A stretch of DNA of 50,213 nucleotides from CAZCBN01 sp964496975 (lineage in GTDB: Bacteria > Planctomycetota > Phycisphaerae > Phycisphaerales > UBA1924): the NCBI GenBank assembly GCA_964496975.1, contig CAZCBN010000006.1:1-50213 (forward strand), in the 5' to 3' direction. The position numbers were made by a program, and so were the translations under genes. Positions 1 to 10,197 of this stretch are shown here, piece after piece. The notes beneath the pieces were generated by a model. The model saw nothing but the letters and a program-made list of their open reading frames with translations, ran no database searches and was not told the DNA's origin. How positions within the stretch are numbered: the stretch's first letter is position 1; the number at the start of each line of letters is the position of its first letter.

Positions 1-524
1 CGACGGAGCCGACGCTCTGCAATCTCGCGCAGCACGCCTACTGGAACCTCGCGGGGCACGCGTCGGGGAGTGTGTCGCCGCAGCGGCTGCGGCTTTGGTC
101 GTCGCACTGCACGCCGACGGGGGCGGACGGCATCCCGACGGGTGAGGTGCGGCCGGTGTCGGGCACGCCGTTTGATCTGCGGAGCGGGCCTGCGCTGGCG
201 GAGACGGGGGGGCTTGATCTGAACTTTGCGGTGGACGGCGAGGCTGGGGCGATGCGTCCGGTGGCGGTGCTGGAAGACGCCGCGTCGGGGCGGACGCTGG
301 AGCTGCGGTCGGATCAGCCGGGCGTGCAGGTGTACACGGGCAACTTCTTTGACGGCACGGTGGTCGGCAAGGGCGGGGTGCGGTACGTCCGGCACGCGGG
401 GGTGTGCCTGGAGACGCAGTGCTTCCCCGACGCGGTGAACCACGCGGGCTGGCACGCGCCGCTGCTGCACCCCGGCGAGACCTACCGGCACCGGATGGAG
501 TTCCGCTTCGGCGTGCAGGCGTGA
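1..524 (+). CDS. Aldose 1-epimerase (galactose mutarotase family), 5' truncated by window edge
   Basis: Only the C-terminal half is present; the frame is open from base 3 to the TGA at 522-524. The enzyme family interconverts alpha and beta anomers of aldoses. The first visible residues include NLAQHAYWNLAGH, matching the family block that carries a catalytic His (usual form N-L-T-N-H-x-Y-F-N-L-x-G). Near the end, LETQCFPDAVNHAGW matches the block with the catalytic Glu, followed by the usual LLHPGETY near the C-terminus. Its position next to xylan genes suggests that it helps mutarotation of xylose or another released aldose, but the substrate cannot be read from the sequence. Its 3' end converges on the GH115-GH43 gene. 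Confidence 0.88.
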   Translation, partial: TEPTLCNLAQHAYWNLAGHASGSVSPQRLRLWSSHCTPTGADGIPTGEVRPVSGTPFDLRSGPALAETGGLDLNFAVDGEAGAMRPVAVLEDAASGRTLELRSDQPGVQVYTGNFFDGTVVGKGGVRYVRHAGVCLETQCFPDAVNHAGWHAPLLHPGETYRHRMEFRFGVQA

Positions 525-537
525 CGCGGGTGGGCGG

Positions 538-583
538 TCAGGGTTGTCGGTCGGGGTCGTCGGTCAGGGTCGTCGGTCAGGGC
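538..583. repeat. 13-bp tandem repeat, about 3.5 copies
   Basis: Units read TCAGGGTTGTCGG, TCGGGGTCGTCGG, TCAGGGTCGTCGG and then TCAGGGC. It lies just after the epimerase stop codon and about 55 bp from the N gap, in the converging 3' region of two genes. Such tracts can disturb assembly. Confidence 0.75.
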
Positions 584-638
584 GTGGCGGCCTTGGGGGC
601 CGGCGCGGGGGCTGCGTTTGTGGCGTTGGTTGCTGGGG

Positions 639-648
639 NNNNNNNNNN
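639..648. other. Assembly gap (10 N)
   Basis: Ten consecutive N bases. The GH115-GH43 reading frame on the minus strand runs into the gap with no stop codon. On the far side the frame continues with a Pro/Arg/Gln-rich stretch to about 564, unlike any GH43 C-terminus, so the natural stop is probably inside the gap. The true gap length is unknown. Confidence 0.95.
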
Positions 649-3600
649 TATGGGCCGAGGGTGGCGCCGACGAAGCCGCCGGCGCTTTGTGTGCTGAGGC
701 CGCGGGCGTCGGCGTCTCGCAGCAGCGTCTTCCACTGGCCGGGCTGCTCGGCGAACTCGAAGGAGATGGCGCCGCCGTCGATCTGGATGCGCAGGTCGAT
801 CGGGGCATTGAGCGGGGCGCCGAGCTCGGCGTCGATTGGGGCGGCGAGCGGGCGCTCGGCGAGGACGCGGCCCTCGGTGGGCTGGAGCGGGCCCTCGCGG
901 CGGGCGACGCGGAGGACGGGGCCCTCGTCGCCCAGGGTGACGCCGAAGAAGTGGTAGAACTCGTCGCTCTGGTAGGCGACGAGTCCCGCGGCGTCTCCCG
1001 GGCGGGAGGGGAGGTAGCGCATGCGCGTCGACGCGGTGGCGTGGGTGTGCTGCAGCCTGCGGGCGATGAAGGAGGGCTGCGTCGGGCTCCCGATGTGATC
1101 GGGCCGCGCGGCGATGGTGAGGGCGCCGGGGGTGGAGGTGAAGTCGTGCCAGCGCTGGCGCGGGGCGCGGACGAAGAGCCAGGGGGATGAGAGCTCCGGG
1201 CCGTCGAACTCGTCGCGCCAGGTGAAGTTGCCGGTGGTGGGGATTTCTGGCGGCGGCGTGGCGTGGAGCCCGGGCCGCGGCGCGGAGAAGGGGATGAGCT
1301 GGTCGCCCCGTGTCATGACGGGCCAGCCGTCCTGCCACTGCACGGGCATGAGGAACGTTTCGCGGCCGGTGTTGTAGAAGTTGCCCTCGTAGGGCCGGGT
1401 GGCGAGGAAGGTGGCCCACCACTCGCCGTTGTCGAGCGAGACGAAGTCGGCGTGCCCGGCGGAGGTGATGGGGTTTGCCCGCGCGGGGTCGAGGTGGCGT
1501 TGTGTGAGGATGGGATTGCCCGGGAAGGGCTGCCACGGGCCGGTGGGGGAGTCGCCGCGGAAGACGACCTGCGAGTGCTGCGTGCTTGTCCCGCCCTCGG
1601 CGGAGATGAGGTAGTAGCGGCCCTCGTGCCTGAAGATGTGGGGGCCCTCGATCCAGATGGGCTTGGTCGAGGGGTCGCTGCCGCCGTCGACGATCATGGT
1701 GCGCGGGCCGAAGGTGCGGAGGCCCTCGGCATCGAACTCCTGGATCCACAGGGCGCGGTGGCCCTCGTAGCGCGGCGGGCCGATGGGGGAGCCGTTGTTG
1801 ATGATGTACGCGCGGCCGTCGTCATCGAAGAAGAGCGAGGGGTCGATGCCGTCAACCTCGGGGAGCCAGACGGGGTCGGACCAGGGGCCGGCGGGGTTTG
1901 TGGCGGTGACAACGAAGTTGCCGCCGCAGTCGACGCAGGTGTTGAGGACGTAGAAGACGCCGTCGTGGTGCTCGATGGAGGGCGCAAAGACGCCGCGCGA
2001 GAGGCCCAGCCCGTCGAAGCCGAGCTGCTCGCGGCGGTGGATGACGTTCCCGATCTGGGTCCAGTGGACGAGATCGCGGCTGTGGAAGATCGGGATGCCG
2101 GGGAAGTAGCAGAACGTGGAGTGCACGAGGTAGAAGTCTGGGCCGACGCGGGTGATGGATGGGTCTGGGTAGAACCCGGCGAGGATGGGGTTCAGGTATT
2201 CGCCGGGGCGGCCGGCGGCCTGCTCGAAGACCTCGTCTCGGCCCTGGTACTCGAACCAGTCAAAGGCGGCGGAGCGGCCGGTGTCCGGGCCCGCGTCGGC
2301 CGCGGGCGGACGGGGCGGCGTGGGGTCCGGCATGCGGACGCGGGCGGCGGTGGTGGTGGGGCTGTTGGGGGGGCCGAGGAAGGTCGGCTTTATCTCGCCG
2401 GTGTGCAGGACGAGCTTCTGCACGACAACGCCCGGGTCGACCATCCAGAGCCTCAGGGTGTGTCGCCCAGGGGAGGCGACGCGGTGGGTGGTCGTTGTGA
2501 GGTTGATGTTGGAGGCGACCGAGTGCTCCCACGCGGCCGACGACGTGTCGGCGTGCAGGTTGACCACACGCGGCGGCTCATCGTTGATCGACACGGCGTA
2601 TCGCAGCCCGCCGCGGCCGGGGTAGTCCTGCGTGGGCGAGGCGTAGACCGCGAGCGTGAGATCCCCCGGGGTGATGAGCTGGATGTCGTAATCAAGCCGA
2701 GGCGAGTCGTTGCCGGGGAGCACGCTCGCCGCGGTGAACGGGCGTGGCGCAACGGCTGACCCGGTGCGGCCGTGGTCGGGCAGCACGTCCCACCCCACGC
2801 CGGCGCGGCGGATGCTGCGCGTGAAGCGATCGGCGTGGATGGAGATCGCCCCGCCGGACTCGACGAAGGCGGGCGCGTCAGACTCGCCCGAGAGCTCGGG
2901 CTGCGCGACGCGGATGTGCACGGGCACGCGCGCGCCGTCGCTGCCCTCGGCCACGAGCGTCGCGGCGTGACGACCCGGCGGGAGGGCGTCCCAGTCCACG
3001 CCGATCTCGAAGCGGGCTTGCTGGTGGATCTCGCCGCGGTGCGCGGTCTGCACGGAGCGGCCGTCGACGAGGACCCACGGCGCGTCGCATTGCAGGCGAT
3101 ACTGCAGCGGGCGGCGTCCACGGTTGAACAGCTCGATGAACCGCGTGCCGCGGGCGAAGGGGCAGAGGCCGAGCAGTTCGGCCCGGGCGTCGGTGTCGGG
3201 CCACCAGCGGGTGTCGCTCTCGAGCGCCACGCCGAGGGAGGCCGCCTCCGGAAGGTTGACGCGCTGCACCGTGGGCATGATGTCGGTCTCGGGCTGCTGC
3301 CAGGAGTCGTAGCCGATGTTGGTCTGGTCCATCATGTGCGACCACTTGCCGGCGGCGATGTCTTCGTTGTACCGGCGCGCGAGCTCGGCATCGCGGCGGA
3401 AGAGCTCCTCGGCCCGCGCGGCGAGCGTGTTGGTCATCGAGCGGCGCTGCCGGGCGTACTGGTGATTCTTCGCGACGGTGAGGTAGAGATCGTTCAGCGT
3501 GGCGCTCGCACCGACCGGGTAGCGCACGAGCTGCTCGAAGGCGTCGCTGAATTCTTCGGGGAGCATGCCCGCGATGCGGTCGGCGCGGCGGGCCAGGTCG

Positions 3601-5276
3601 TTGTACTCGGCAACAACTCGCTCGAACTCGCGGCCCTCGTCGAGGCTGTAGGTCTCGGGTGCGAGCAGCTCGGGCTTTCGCCGCCCGTTGAACTTCGCGT
3701 ACTGCGCGAGCAGGTCGCCGATGTCATCCGCAAAGTGCCCGCCGAACTGCTCCGCGGCCCACTGGCGGGTGTAGCCGGCGAGGCGGTCCTGGGTCATCGC
3801 CTCGGGGTTCCACGCCATGTCGAGGAAGAAGCTGATGGGCAGCTCCATGGGCTTGAGGTCGCCGACGTTTACGATCCAGACGCGGTCGACGCCGTGCTCG
3901 TACGCGAGGGACATCTGCTCCCAGACACGCGGCAGGGGGTTGGTGTTGATCCACTTGTAGTTCCGGGGCCCGCCGACGTAGTCAAAGTGGTAGTAGACGC
4001 CGAAGCCGCCCGCGCGGGGCGGTGCGTCGCTCGCCGGAAGTCGCCGGATGTTCCCCCAGTTGTCGTCGCAGAGCAGCAGCGTGACATCGTCGGGCACGCG
4101 CATGCCGCGGTCGTAGTACTCCTGCACCTCCTTGTAGAGCGCCCAGAGCTGGGGCGTCTCTTCAGCGGCGGAGCCCGTGACGCGTTCGATGATGCCGCGT
4201 TGGTCGGTGATGATCCGCTGCAGGAGGTCGATGTCGGCCTCTTCGCTCATCGCCTCGTCGCCGTCGCCGCGCATGCCGATGGTCACGATCGTTTCATGTC
4301 CGGCGGAGCGGCGGAGGCCCTCCTCCCAGAAGCCGCGGAGCACCTCGGCGTTGGTGCCGTAGTTCCACGCGCCGCGGCCGTGACGGGCCCATTCGACGTG
4401 GGCGCGGAGCATCGGCTCGTGGTGCGAGGTGCCGAGGACGACGCCGTACTCGTCGGCGAGCGGTGCGCTCGCGGGGTCGTCGTCCCAGAGGGAACGCCCC
4501 CACATCGCGGGCCAGAGGTAGTTGCCGCGCAGGCGGAGGATCAACTGGTACACGCGGGCGTAAAACTGGCTGTTGCAGCCGCCGAATTTGTCGTGGGCCC
4601 ATCCGGCCAGGGCGGGGGCCTCGTCGTTGATGAAGATGCCGCGGTAGCGGACGTGGGGTTCGCCGTCCGAATAGGCGCCGCCGCGGACGTGGAGCTCCGC
4701 GTGCCGCGGGATCGGGACATCGGCCCACCAGGCCCAGGGCGACACGCCCGCGTCGCGCGAGAGGGTGTAGAGGCCGTAGATCGAGCCGCGTTTGTCGCTC
4801 CCCGCGATGATGAGCGCGCTGTCGCACCCCGGCCACGGCGCGGGGACGGTTTGGATGAGGAACGCCTCCCGCTTTCCGCGGATGGCCTCCGCGTCGAGCC
4901 GCCCCGCCTCCAGCAGTCGGTCGATCCGTCGATCGCGGCCGAGGGTGCCGACGAGCACGAGCCGCCGCCCCGCGGGCGTCGCCTCGCTCGAAGCCTCGAC
5001 CCGCGGCGAGACGCCCGTGATGGCGCGAATGTCCTCCGCCACCTCGGCGGCCACGCGGCGGACGCCGGGGAACGCGGTGTCGTCCAGAATCAGCGGTGCG
5101 GCCTCGCCCACAACGAGCGCAAACGAGCCGGCCTCGGCGGTCGTCGAGACAAACCCCCGTGCCGGCAAGGTGCCCCGCGACGGCCCCGCCGCCACGGCAA
5201 GGACAAGGCCGAGCAGGCACGGGAGCCACCGGTGCGGGCGGTGCGGCGAGAGCGGTGCGCGGGGCGTGGGCATCAC
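649..5276 (-). CDS. Secreted GH115 alpha-glucuronidase fused to GH43 xylosidase/arabinofuranosidase (3' end in gap)
   Basis: A protein of about 1540 residues with two glycosidase modules. A hydrophobic signal peptide lies at about residues 16-36. The GH115 module (about 40-780) carries the family blocks RGIFINDE (about 210), NYLWPAMWG (about 250) and GTSHHEPM (about 285); GH115 enzymes remove (4-O-methyl)glucuronic acid from xylan. A beta-rich GH115 C-terminal domain covers about 800-965. A Pro/Thr/Ala linker (about 968-1020) leads to a GH43 five-blade propeller (about 1027-1342) with all three acidic residues: D1038 in YPDPS, D1145 in GIDPS and E1210 in IEGPH. A concanavalin-like GH43 C-terminal domain (about 1346-1542) ends at the gap. 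Starts GTG 5276 and ATG 5273 are adjacent. The fusion would remove uronic acid and xylose or arabinose side groups with one secreted enzyme. GH43 specificity is not certain. Confidence 0.93.
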
Positions 5277-5293
5277 GTGGACTGCCTTTCATG

Positions 5294-5315
5294 CGCTGCA
5301 ACGAGCGTTGCAGCG
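5294..5315. promoter_or_regulatory. Perfect 10-bp inverted repeat, candidate LacI-type operator before GH115-GH43
   Basis: Half-sites CGCTGCAACG and CGTTGCAGCG are separated by AG. The core TGCAAC-N4-GTTGCA has the size and dyad symmetry expected of LacI-family operators. It sits 18 bp upstream of the start codon, where a bound repressor could block transcription. The regulator is probably the LacI protein encoded at 18546-19577; that link is an inference. Confidence 0.6.
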
Positions 5316-5478
5316 TGCCGGGTGGATGGGGCGGCTCGGCACCCGGGCATGCCGTTCGGAGTTTTATCGGGCACCTGCGACGTCTCGGAGAAAAGTGCCG
5401 AGAATTCGCGGGGTTCGCCTTGCGGGCGTTTCGCCCCGTGTCTATCGTGGCCTGCAGTGTAAGGGATTTCAAGGCGAC

Positions 5479-5504
5479 TTGCAACAGCGTTGCGGCGCCA
5501 TTGC
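5479..5504. promoter_or_regulatory. Three TTGC motifs at 11-bp spacing, candidate operator before the esterase gene
   Basis: TTGC begins at 5479, 5490 and 5501, that is once per helical turn. The first two also form an imperfect dyad, TGCAAC-AGC-GTTGC, similar to the palindrome at 5294-5315 but one base shorter in the spacer. Confidence 0.45.
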
Positions 5505-5639
5505 AGGATGCCTAGGACGTTCGCCCTCGGAACGTCGACGCGTGGCAGAGACACCCGCCCCTCGATGGGGGCATCGCTTGGCGGCGTCGGCCCGGTGGAG
5601 GCCGACCCCGATGCGCCAAGCTGCGGAGCGAGCCAAGTG

Positions 5640-7208
5640 ATGACCCGAGTGCGTGCACCGCATGGGCCCTTCGAACGCGTCGCCCAGTGGGCGGCGGCGG
5701 GCGTGGCCGTCGTCGTGTCGTCCGCGTGGGCGGTGGCCGAGCCGGCGCTGTGGCTGCCCGCCGTGTTCGGTGATCACATGGTGTTGCAGCGGGGCCGGCC
5801 GGTGCCGGTGTGGGGCCGCGCGACGCCCGGTGCATCGGTGCGGGTCGAGGTCGCAGGCCGTGAGTCGCGGGCCGTCGCCGACGGCACGGGCGCCTGGCGC
5901 GTCGTGCTTCCCACGCTCGAGGCCGGTGGGCCGCACGAGCTTGTCGTGACCGGCGGCGACGAGCGGGTGGTCTTTGGGGATGTGTTGGTCGGCGAGGTGT
6001 GGCTCTGCTCGGGCCAGTCCAACATGGCGTGGACCGTTGCCGAGTCGGACGGTGGGGCCGAAGCCGCTCGCGCGGCCGACGACGCGGGGCTTCGGATCAT
6101 GCTCGTGCAGCGTGCGACGAGCGTCGAACTGCAGCCGGACGTGCCCGGCGCGTGGGCCCGTGCTGACGCCGCGGCGCTGGGCGAGTTTTCGGGTGTGGGC
6201 TACTTCTTCGGGCGGGCCGTGCGGCAGGAGTTGGACGTGCCGGTTGGCCTGGTCTGCGCCGCGTTGGGCGGCTCGGCGGCCGAGGCGTGGCTGCCCGCGG
6301 GGCACTTCGCGGACCATCCTGGGCTCGGGAATCTCCGCACATCCGCCGCGCAGCGGGCCGAGGAGCACGAGCGGATCATGTCGGCATGGGCGGAGCAGGC
6401 TGCCCAGGCCCGCGCCGCGGGGGGGCGTGTGCCCGAGGAGCCGCAGGGCGCGTTTGGCTGGATGCAGGGCTCGCGCCCCGCGGCGATGTGGAACGCGATG
6501 CTGGGCCCGATCGCGCCCTTCGCCTTCGCCGGCGCGATCTGGTACCAGGGGGAGACCAACGTCGGCCGTGCGGCGGAGTATCAGGTCCTGCTGCCGGCGG
6601 TGATCTCGGCGTGGCGCGAGGCCTTCGAGTTTCCCGCCATGCCGTTCGGCATCGTGCAACTCGCCAACTTTGCCGATCCGTTCCCGGGCGGCGGCAGTTG
6701 GCCCGAGCTGCGAGAGGCGCAGGGCATCGTCGCCGACGCGGACGCCGCGGCCGGGCTGGTGGTCACCATCGATGTCGGCGACCCGACCGACATCCATCCC
6801 CGCGACAAGCGCACGGTCGGCGAGCGGCTCGCCTCGTGGGCGCTCGCCGATGTGTATCAGCGGTCTGTGCCGCCCGGCACATCCGCGAGCCCGCGCGTTC
6901 GCGAGGTGGTCGCGGAGGGTGAGCGGGTGCGCATCCGCTTCGACGGCGTCGGCTCGGGCTTGCGTACGCGGGACGGCGGGCCGCTGCGCGGGTTCGCGCT
7001 CGGGGGCCACGACGGGAGCTGGACGTGGGCCACGGGCACGATCGTCGCGCCCGACACGGTGGAGATCACCGGGAAGTGGATGCGGAACCCGCGGCGCGTG
7101 CGCTACGCGTGGGACAACAACCCGGACTGGGCGACGCTGGAGAACAACGCGGGGCTCCCGGCGCGGCCGTTCCGCGCGGACGTGGTTGTCTCGGAAAATC
7201 CTGAGTAA
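5640..7208 (+). CDS. Secreted SGNH-type carbohydrate acetylesterase (sialate O-acetylesterase family)
   Basis: A protein of 522 residues if it starts at ATG 5640, preceded by GGAG at 5625-5628; an upstream in-frame extension exists but lacks a signal peptide at its start. From ATG 5640 a hydrophobic signal stretch spans about residues 14-34. The mature part opens with LWLPAVFGDHMVLQRGRPVPVWG, here cut as LPAVFGDHMVLQ, the usual N-terminal beta block of this family. The nucleophile Ser127 lies in CSGQSNM, further family blocks are GGSAAEAW and WYQGETNV, and the Asp/His block is GDPTDIHPRDK (D384, H386). Family members deacetylate sugars. In this locus the likely substrate is acetylated xylan, which would open the chain to the GH10 and GH115-GH43 enzymes; sialic acid is less likely because no sialate genes are nearby. 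Confidence 0.88.
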   Translation: MTRVRAPHGPFERVAQWAAAGVAVVVSSAWAVAEPALWLPAVFGDHMVLQRGRPVPVWGRATPGASVRVEVAGRESRAVADGTGAWRVVLPTLEAGGPHELVVTGGDERVVFGDVLVGEVWLCSGQSNMAWTVAESDGGAEAARAADDAGLRIMLVQRATSVELQPDVPGAWARADAAALGEFSGVGYFFGRAVRQELDVPVGLVCAALGGSAAEAWLPAGHFADHPGLGNLRTSAAQRAEEHERIMSAWAEQAAQARAAGGRVPEEPQGAFGWMQGSRPAAMWNAMLGPIAPFAFAGAIWYQGETNVGRAAEYQVLLPAVISAWREAFEFPAMPFGIVQLANFADPFPGGGSWPELREAQGIVADADAAAGLVVTIDVGDPTDIHPRDKRTVGERLASWALADVYQRSVPPGTSASPRVREVVAEGERVRIRFDGVGSGLRTRDGGPLRGFALGGHDGSWTWATGTIVAPDTVEITGKWMRNPRRVRYAWDNNPDWATLENNAGLPARPFRADVVVSENPE

Positions 7209-7224
7209 GTGGCCATGTAACGCC

Positions 7225-7240
7225 TTGCAAGATACTGCAA
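7225..7240. promoter_or_regulatory. TTGCA-N6-TGCAA inverted repeat, candidate operator before the xylB operon
   Basis: TTGCA (7225-7229) and TGCAA (7236-7240) lie in the 247-bp region between the esterase and xylB. The motif resembles those before GH115-GH43, the esterase and lacI. The spacer differs from the perfect palindrome at 5294-5315, so joint recognition by one regulator is unproven. Confidence 0.4.
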
Positions 7241-7455
7241 CAAGTCTGTACCATGCGGTCGCGGGCGGGCCCGCGACACGGCGCCGAGTCGCGTCGGGTC
7301 GCGCCCGGTCGCGCTGACTTGTTCGCGTCCGATCGCGGGCGCGAGCCGTGCCCGCACCGTGTGCTGTCTGGTCTGCGGGCCGGCCGTTCGAGGCCCCCGC
7401 GCCGCTGAGACCCCTGTTGGTTGAACCGACCTGACCGATGCTGGACCGAGACACC

Positions 7456-9042
7456 ATGGCCAAGTGCTTCGTGGGCATCGATATCGGGACGTCGGGCGTC
7501 AAAGCCCTCGCGGTGGACGCGTCGGGGCGCCGCATCGCGTCGGTGACCGAGGCGTTCGACTTCGACCGCCCGCGCCCCGGTTGGGCGGAGACGCCGCCCG
7601 AGCGCTGGTGGCGCGCGGTCGAGGCCGCCAGCCGCCGCCTGGTGGCGGACCTTGCCGCGAGCGGCTCGCCCGGTATCGCTGCCGTGGGCCTCAGCGGGCA
7701 GATGCACGGCTCGGTCTTCCTGGACGCCGCGGCGATTGAGGCAGCGGGCCGCGGCCCCGTGTCCGCGGTGGCGCCGGCCCTGATGTGGAACGACCAGCGG
7801 ACCGACGCCGCCTGTGTGCACATCGAGCGGACGCTCGGGGGCCGCCGCGCTTGCGTCGAGGTGTCGGGGTGCCCGCCCCTGTGCGGGCTGACCGCGCCGA
7901 AGCTGCTGTGGCTGCGCGAGCACGCGCCGGACGCGTGGCGCCGGGTGGCCGGCGTCTGCTTGCCGAAGGACTACATCGCGCTGCTGCTCACGGGCTGCTT
8001 CTCCACCGACGTGGGCGATGCCTCGGGGACCATGTTGCTGGACGTGGCCGCGCGGGACTGGAGCGCGCGCACGCTCGCGGCGCTCGATCTGCGTCAAACG
8101 ATGTTGCCGCGGGTGATGGAGTCGGGCGCCGTGATCGGCGCCGTGACGCGCTGGGCATCGTCCGCAACCGGCATCCCGGAGGGGACGCCGGTCGTCATCG
8201 GCTCGGGGGACAACCAGACCGCCGCCGTCGGGGCGGGCGTGGTGGACCCCGGCGAGGTCCTGATGATCCTTGGAACCAGTGGCGTGGTGCTTGCGCCGAG
8301 CGCGTCTTCGCGGCCCGATCTCACCGGACCGACGCCCGGCCGGCTCAATCTCTTCTGCGACGCAACGGGCGTCGCGGGCCGGCCGGGCCGTTGGTCCTTG
8401 AGCGGCTGCATGCTTTCGGCGGCCGGGAGTCTCGCGTGGGCCCGGGAGGTGCTCGCGCCGGACGTCCCGTTTGACACGCTGCTGCACGAGGCGGAGCGTG
8501 CGCCGCCCGGCTGCGACGGGCTCGTCTTCCTGCCCTACCTCACGGGGGAGCGATGCCCGATCCCCGATCCCGCGGCCCGCGGCGCGTGGGTCGGTCTGAC
8601 GCGGTCGCACACCCGGGGGCACCTTGTCCGCGCGGTCGTCGAGGGCGTGTCGTTCGGCCTTGCACAGATCCTGGACATCGTGCGCGATGTCGCCGGCGCT
8701 CCCGATCGGGTGCGCGTCGTCGGCGGTGGGGCGAGGTCCGCGCTCTGGCGGCGGGTGCTCGCGGAGGCGTGCGGGGTCACGGTCGTCACGCTCGAGGTGG
8801 ATGAGGGCTCGGCTCTGGGCGCGGCGGCGATCGCGGCGTTCGGCGTGGGCGCGTGGCCCGACGCGGCCGCGGTCTGCAACGACTGGGTGCGCACCGGCGA
8901 GCACACAACGCCGAGCGGACGGGGAGAGCTTGATGATGCCCGGCGGGTGTACGGGCGTCTGTACGAAGACTTGCGGCCCGCCTCCGCGGCGCTCGGCGAG
9001 ATCGAGCGCGGCGGTGTTGCGGCGCGGGAGACCCTGGCATGA
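7456..9042 (+). CDS. xylB: Xylulokinase
   Basis: A FGGY-family sugar kinase of 528 residues that phosphorylates D-xylulose to xylulose 5-phosphate, which enters the pentose phosphate pathway. The N-terminal phosphate loop reads FVGIDIGTSGVKAL. The substrate-binding region has GLSGQMHGSV and WNDQRTD, and the catalytic Asp is in GSGDNQTAAVGAG. The C-terminal nucleotide-binding domain has VRVVGGGARS. ATG 7456 gives the usual N-terminus MAKCFVGID; an in-frame ATG at 7438 would add six residues. It is the first gene of a five-gene operon and overlaps xylA by ATGA. The xylulokinase call rests on the motifs and on the overlapping xylose isomerase gene. Confidence 0.93.
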   Translation: MAKCFVGIDIGTSGVKALAVDASGRRIASVTEAFDFDRPRPGWAETPPERWWRAVEAASRRLVADLAASGSPGIAAVGLSGQMHGSVFLDAAAIEAAGRGPVSAVAPALMWNDQRTDAACVHIERTLGGRRACVEVSGCPPLCGLTAPKLLWLREHAPDAWRRVAGVCLPKDYIALLLTGCFSTDVGDASGTMLLDVAARDWSARTLAALDLRQTMLPRVMESGAVIGAVTRWASSATGIPEGTPVVIGSGDNQTAAVGAGVVDPGEVLMILGTSGVVLAPSASSRPDLTGPTPGRLNLFCDATGVAGRPGRWSLSGCMLSAAGSLAWAREVLAPDVPFDTLLHEAERAPPGCDGLVFLPYLTGERCPIPDPAARGAWVGLTRSHTRGHLVRAVVEGVSFGLAQILDIVRDVAGAPDRVRVVGGGARSALWRRVLAEACGVTVVTLEVDEGSALGAAAIAAFGVGAWPDAAAVCNDWVRTGEHTTPSGRGELDDARRVYGRLYEDLRPASAALGEIERGGVAARETLA

Positions 9043-10193
9043 CGTTCGATCCGACTCCGGCGGACAAGTTCACCTTCGGCCTTTGGACGGTCGGCAACGC
9101 CGGCCGAGACCCGTTCGGCTTGCCGACCCGCGCGGCGATGTCACCGGCGGAAATCGTCGGCCTGCTGGGCGAGGCCGGCGGTGTCCTGGGCGTGAACTTC
9201 CATGACGAGGACCTCATCCCCATCGACGCGAGCCAGGCCGAGGCGGAGCGGATCAAGCGTGACTTCCGCGCCGCGCTGGACCGCACGGGCCTGCGCGTCT
9301 GCATGGCGACGACCAATCTCTTCGGCGACCCGGCGTTCCGCGACGGCGCGTTCACGAGCAACGACGCCGATGTCCGTGCCTACGCGGTGCACAAGACGAT
9401 GCGTTCGATGGACCTGGGCGCCGAGTTCGGCGCCGACGTCTACGTGTTCTGGGGCGGTCGCGAGGGCTGCGAGACCGACGCCGCCAAGGACCCGGTCGAA
9501 TCGCTCTCCCGGTACCGTGCCGCGATGAACTTCCTCTGCGGCTACAACAAGGAGAAGGGCTACCGCTACCGCTTCGCGATGGAGCCGAAGCCCAACGAGC
9601 CCCGCGGGCACATCTATCTCCCAACCGTCGGGCACTGTCTCGCGTTCATCCAGACGCTCGATCACCCGGAGATGGTCGGTGTGAACCCGGAGGTGGCGCA
9701 CGAGCACATGGCGGGCCTGAGCTTCACGCACGCGGTGGCGATGGCGCTGTGGAGCAAGAAGCTCTTCCACATCGATCTGAACGACCAGGCGTATGGGCGG
9801 TACGACCAGGACTTCCGCTTCGGCTCCGAGAGCCCGAAGGCGGCCTTCTTCCTCGTGAAGCTGCTCGAGGACCACGCGTACGCGGGGTACAAGCACTTCG
9901 ACAGCCACGCGTACCGCACCAGCGACCGCGCCGACGTGATCGAGTTTGCCCGTGGCTCGATGCGCACGTACAAGCGCCTGCAGGACGCGGCCCGCCGGTG
10001 GAACGCCGACACGCGGATCCGCGAGATCCTCGCGAGAATGCCGCGGGCCGAGGGTGGTGTGCCCTCGGCGTACACCAGCGCCGCCGCCGCCGAGCTGCAT
10101 GCGCGGGCGTTTGACCGCTCGGCGCTCGCCGCGCGGGCCCTTCCGTACGAGGCGCTCGACCAGCGCACGATCGAGATCCTGCTTGGGGGCTGA
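9039..10193 (+). CDS. xylA: Xylose isomerase (class I, short type)
   Basis: A 384-residue enzyme that isomerises D-xylose to D-xylulose. The length and the N-terminal FTFGLWTVGNAGRDPFG place it with the short class I enzymes typical of actinobacteria rather than the longer class II form of E. coli. The active-site residues are present: H55 and D58 in NFHDEDL, E182 and K184 in EPKPNEPRG, the metal-binding block NPEVAHEHMAG, the Asp residues in HIDLNDQ, and Asp in HFDSHAYR. Its ATG overlaps the xylB stop codon, so the two are probably translationally coupled. The next gene starts 4 bases after its stop. Confidence 0.96.
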   Translation: MTFDPTPADKFTFGLWTVGNAGRDPFGLPTRAAMSPAEIVGLLGEAGGVLGVNFHDEDLIPIDASQAEAERIKRDFRAALDRTGLRVCMATTNLFGDPAFRDGAFTSNDADVRAYAVHKTMRSMDLGAEFGADVYVFWGGREGCETDAAKDPVESLSRYRAAMNFLCGYNKEKGYRYRFAMEPKPNEPRGHIYLPTVGHCLAFIQTLDHPEMVGVNPEVAHEHMAGLSFTHAVAMALWSKKLFHIDLNDQAYGRYDQDFRFGSESPKAAFFLVKLLEDHAYAGYKHFDSHAYRTSDRADVIEFARGSMRTYKRLQDAARRWNADTRIREILARMPRAEGGVPSAYTSAAAAELHARAFDRSALAARALPYEALDQRTIEILLGG

Positions 10194-10197
10194 GCCC

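Larger units (their letters stand above)
5277..5639. promoter_or_regulatory. Divergent regulatory region between GH115-GH43 and the esterase gene
   Basis: This 363-bp stretch holds no convincing gene. It contains the perfect inverted repeat at 5294-5315, close to the GH115-GH43 start, and a set of three TTGC motifs at 5479-5504, about 135 bp before the esterase start. Both sets resemble the motifs near xylB and lacI. I could not place -35 and -10 boxes with confidence. Confidence 0.5.

Noticed and set aside
2772..5462. Long open frame on the plus strand opposite GH115-GH43
   Set aside because: It is antisense to a gene with clear family motifs. Composition is Val/Gly/Arg/Ala-rich with no recognisable domain, as expected for shadow frames at this GC content.
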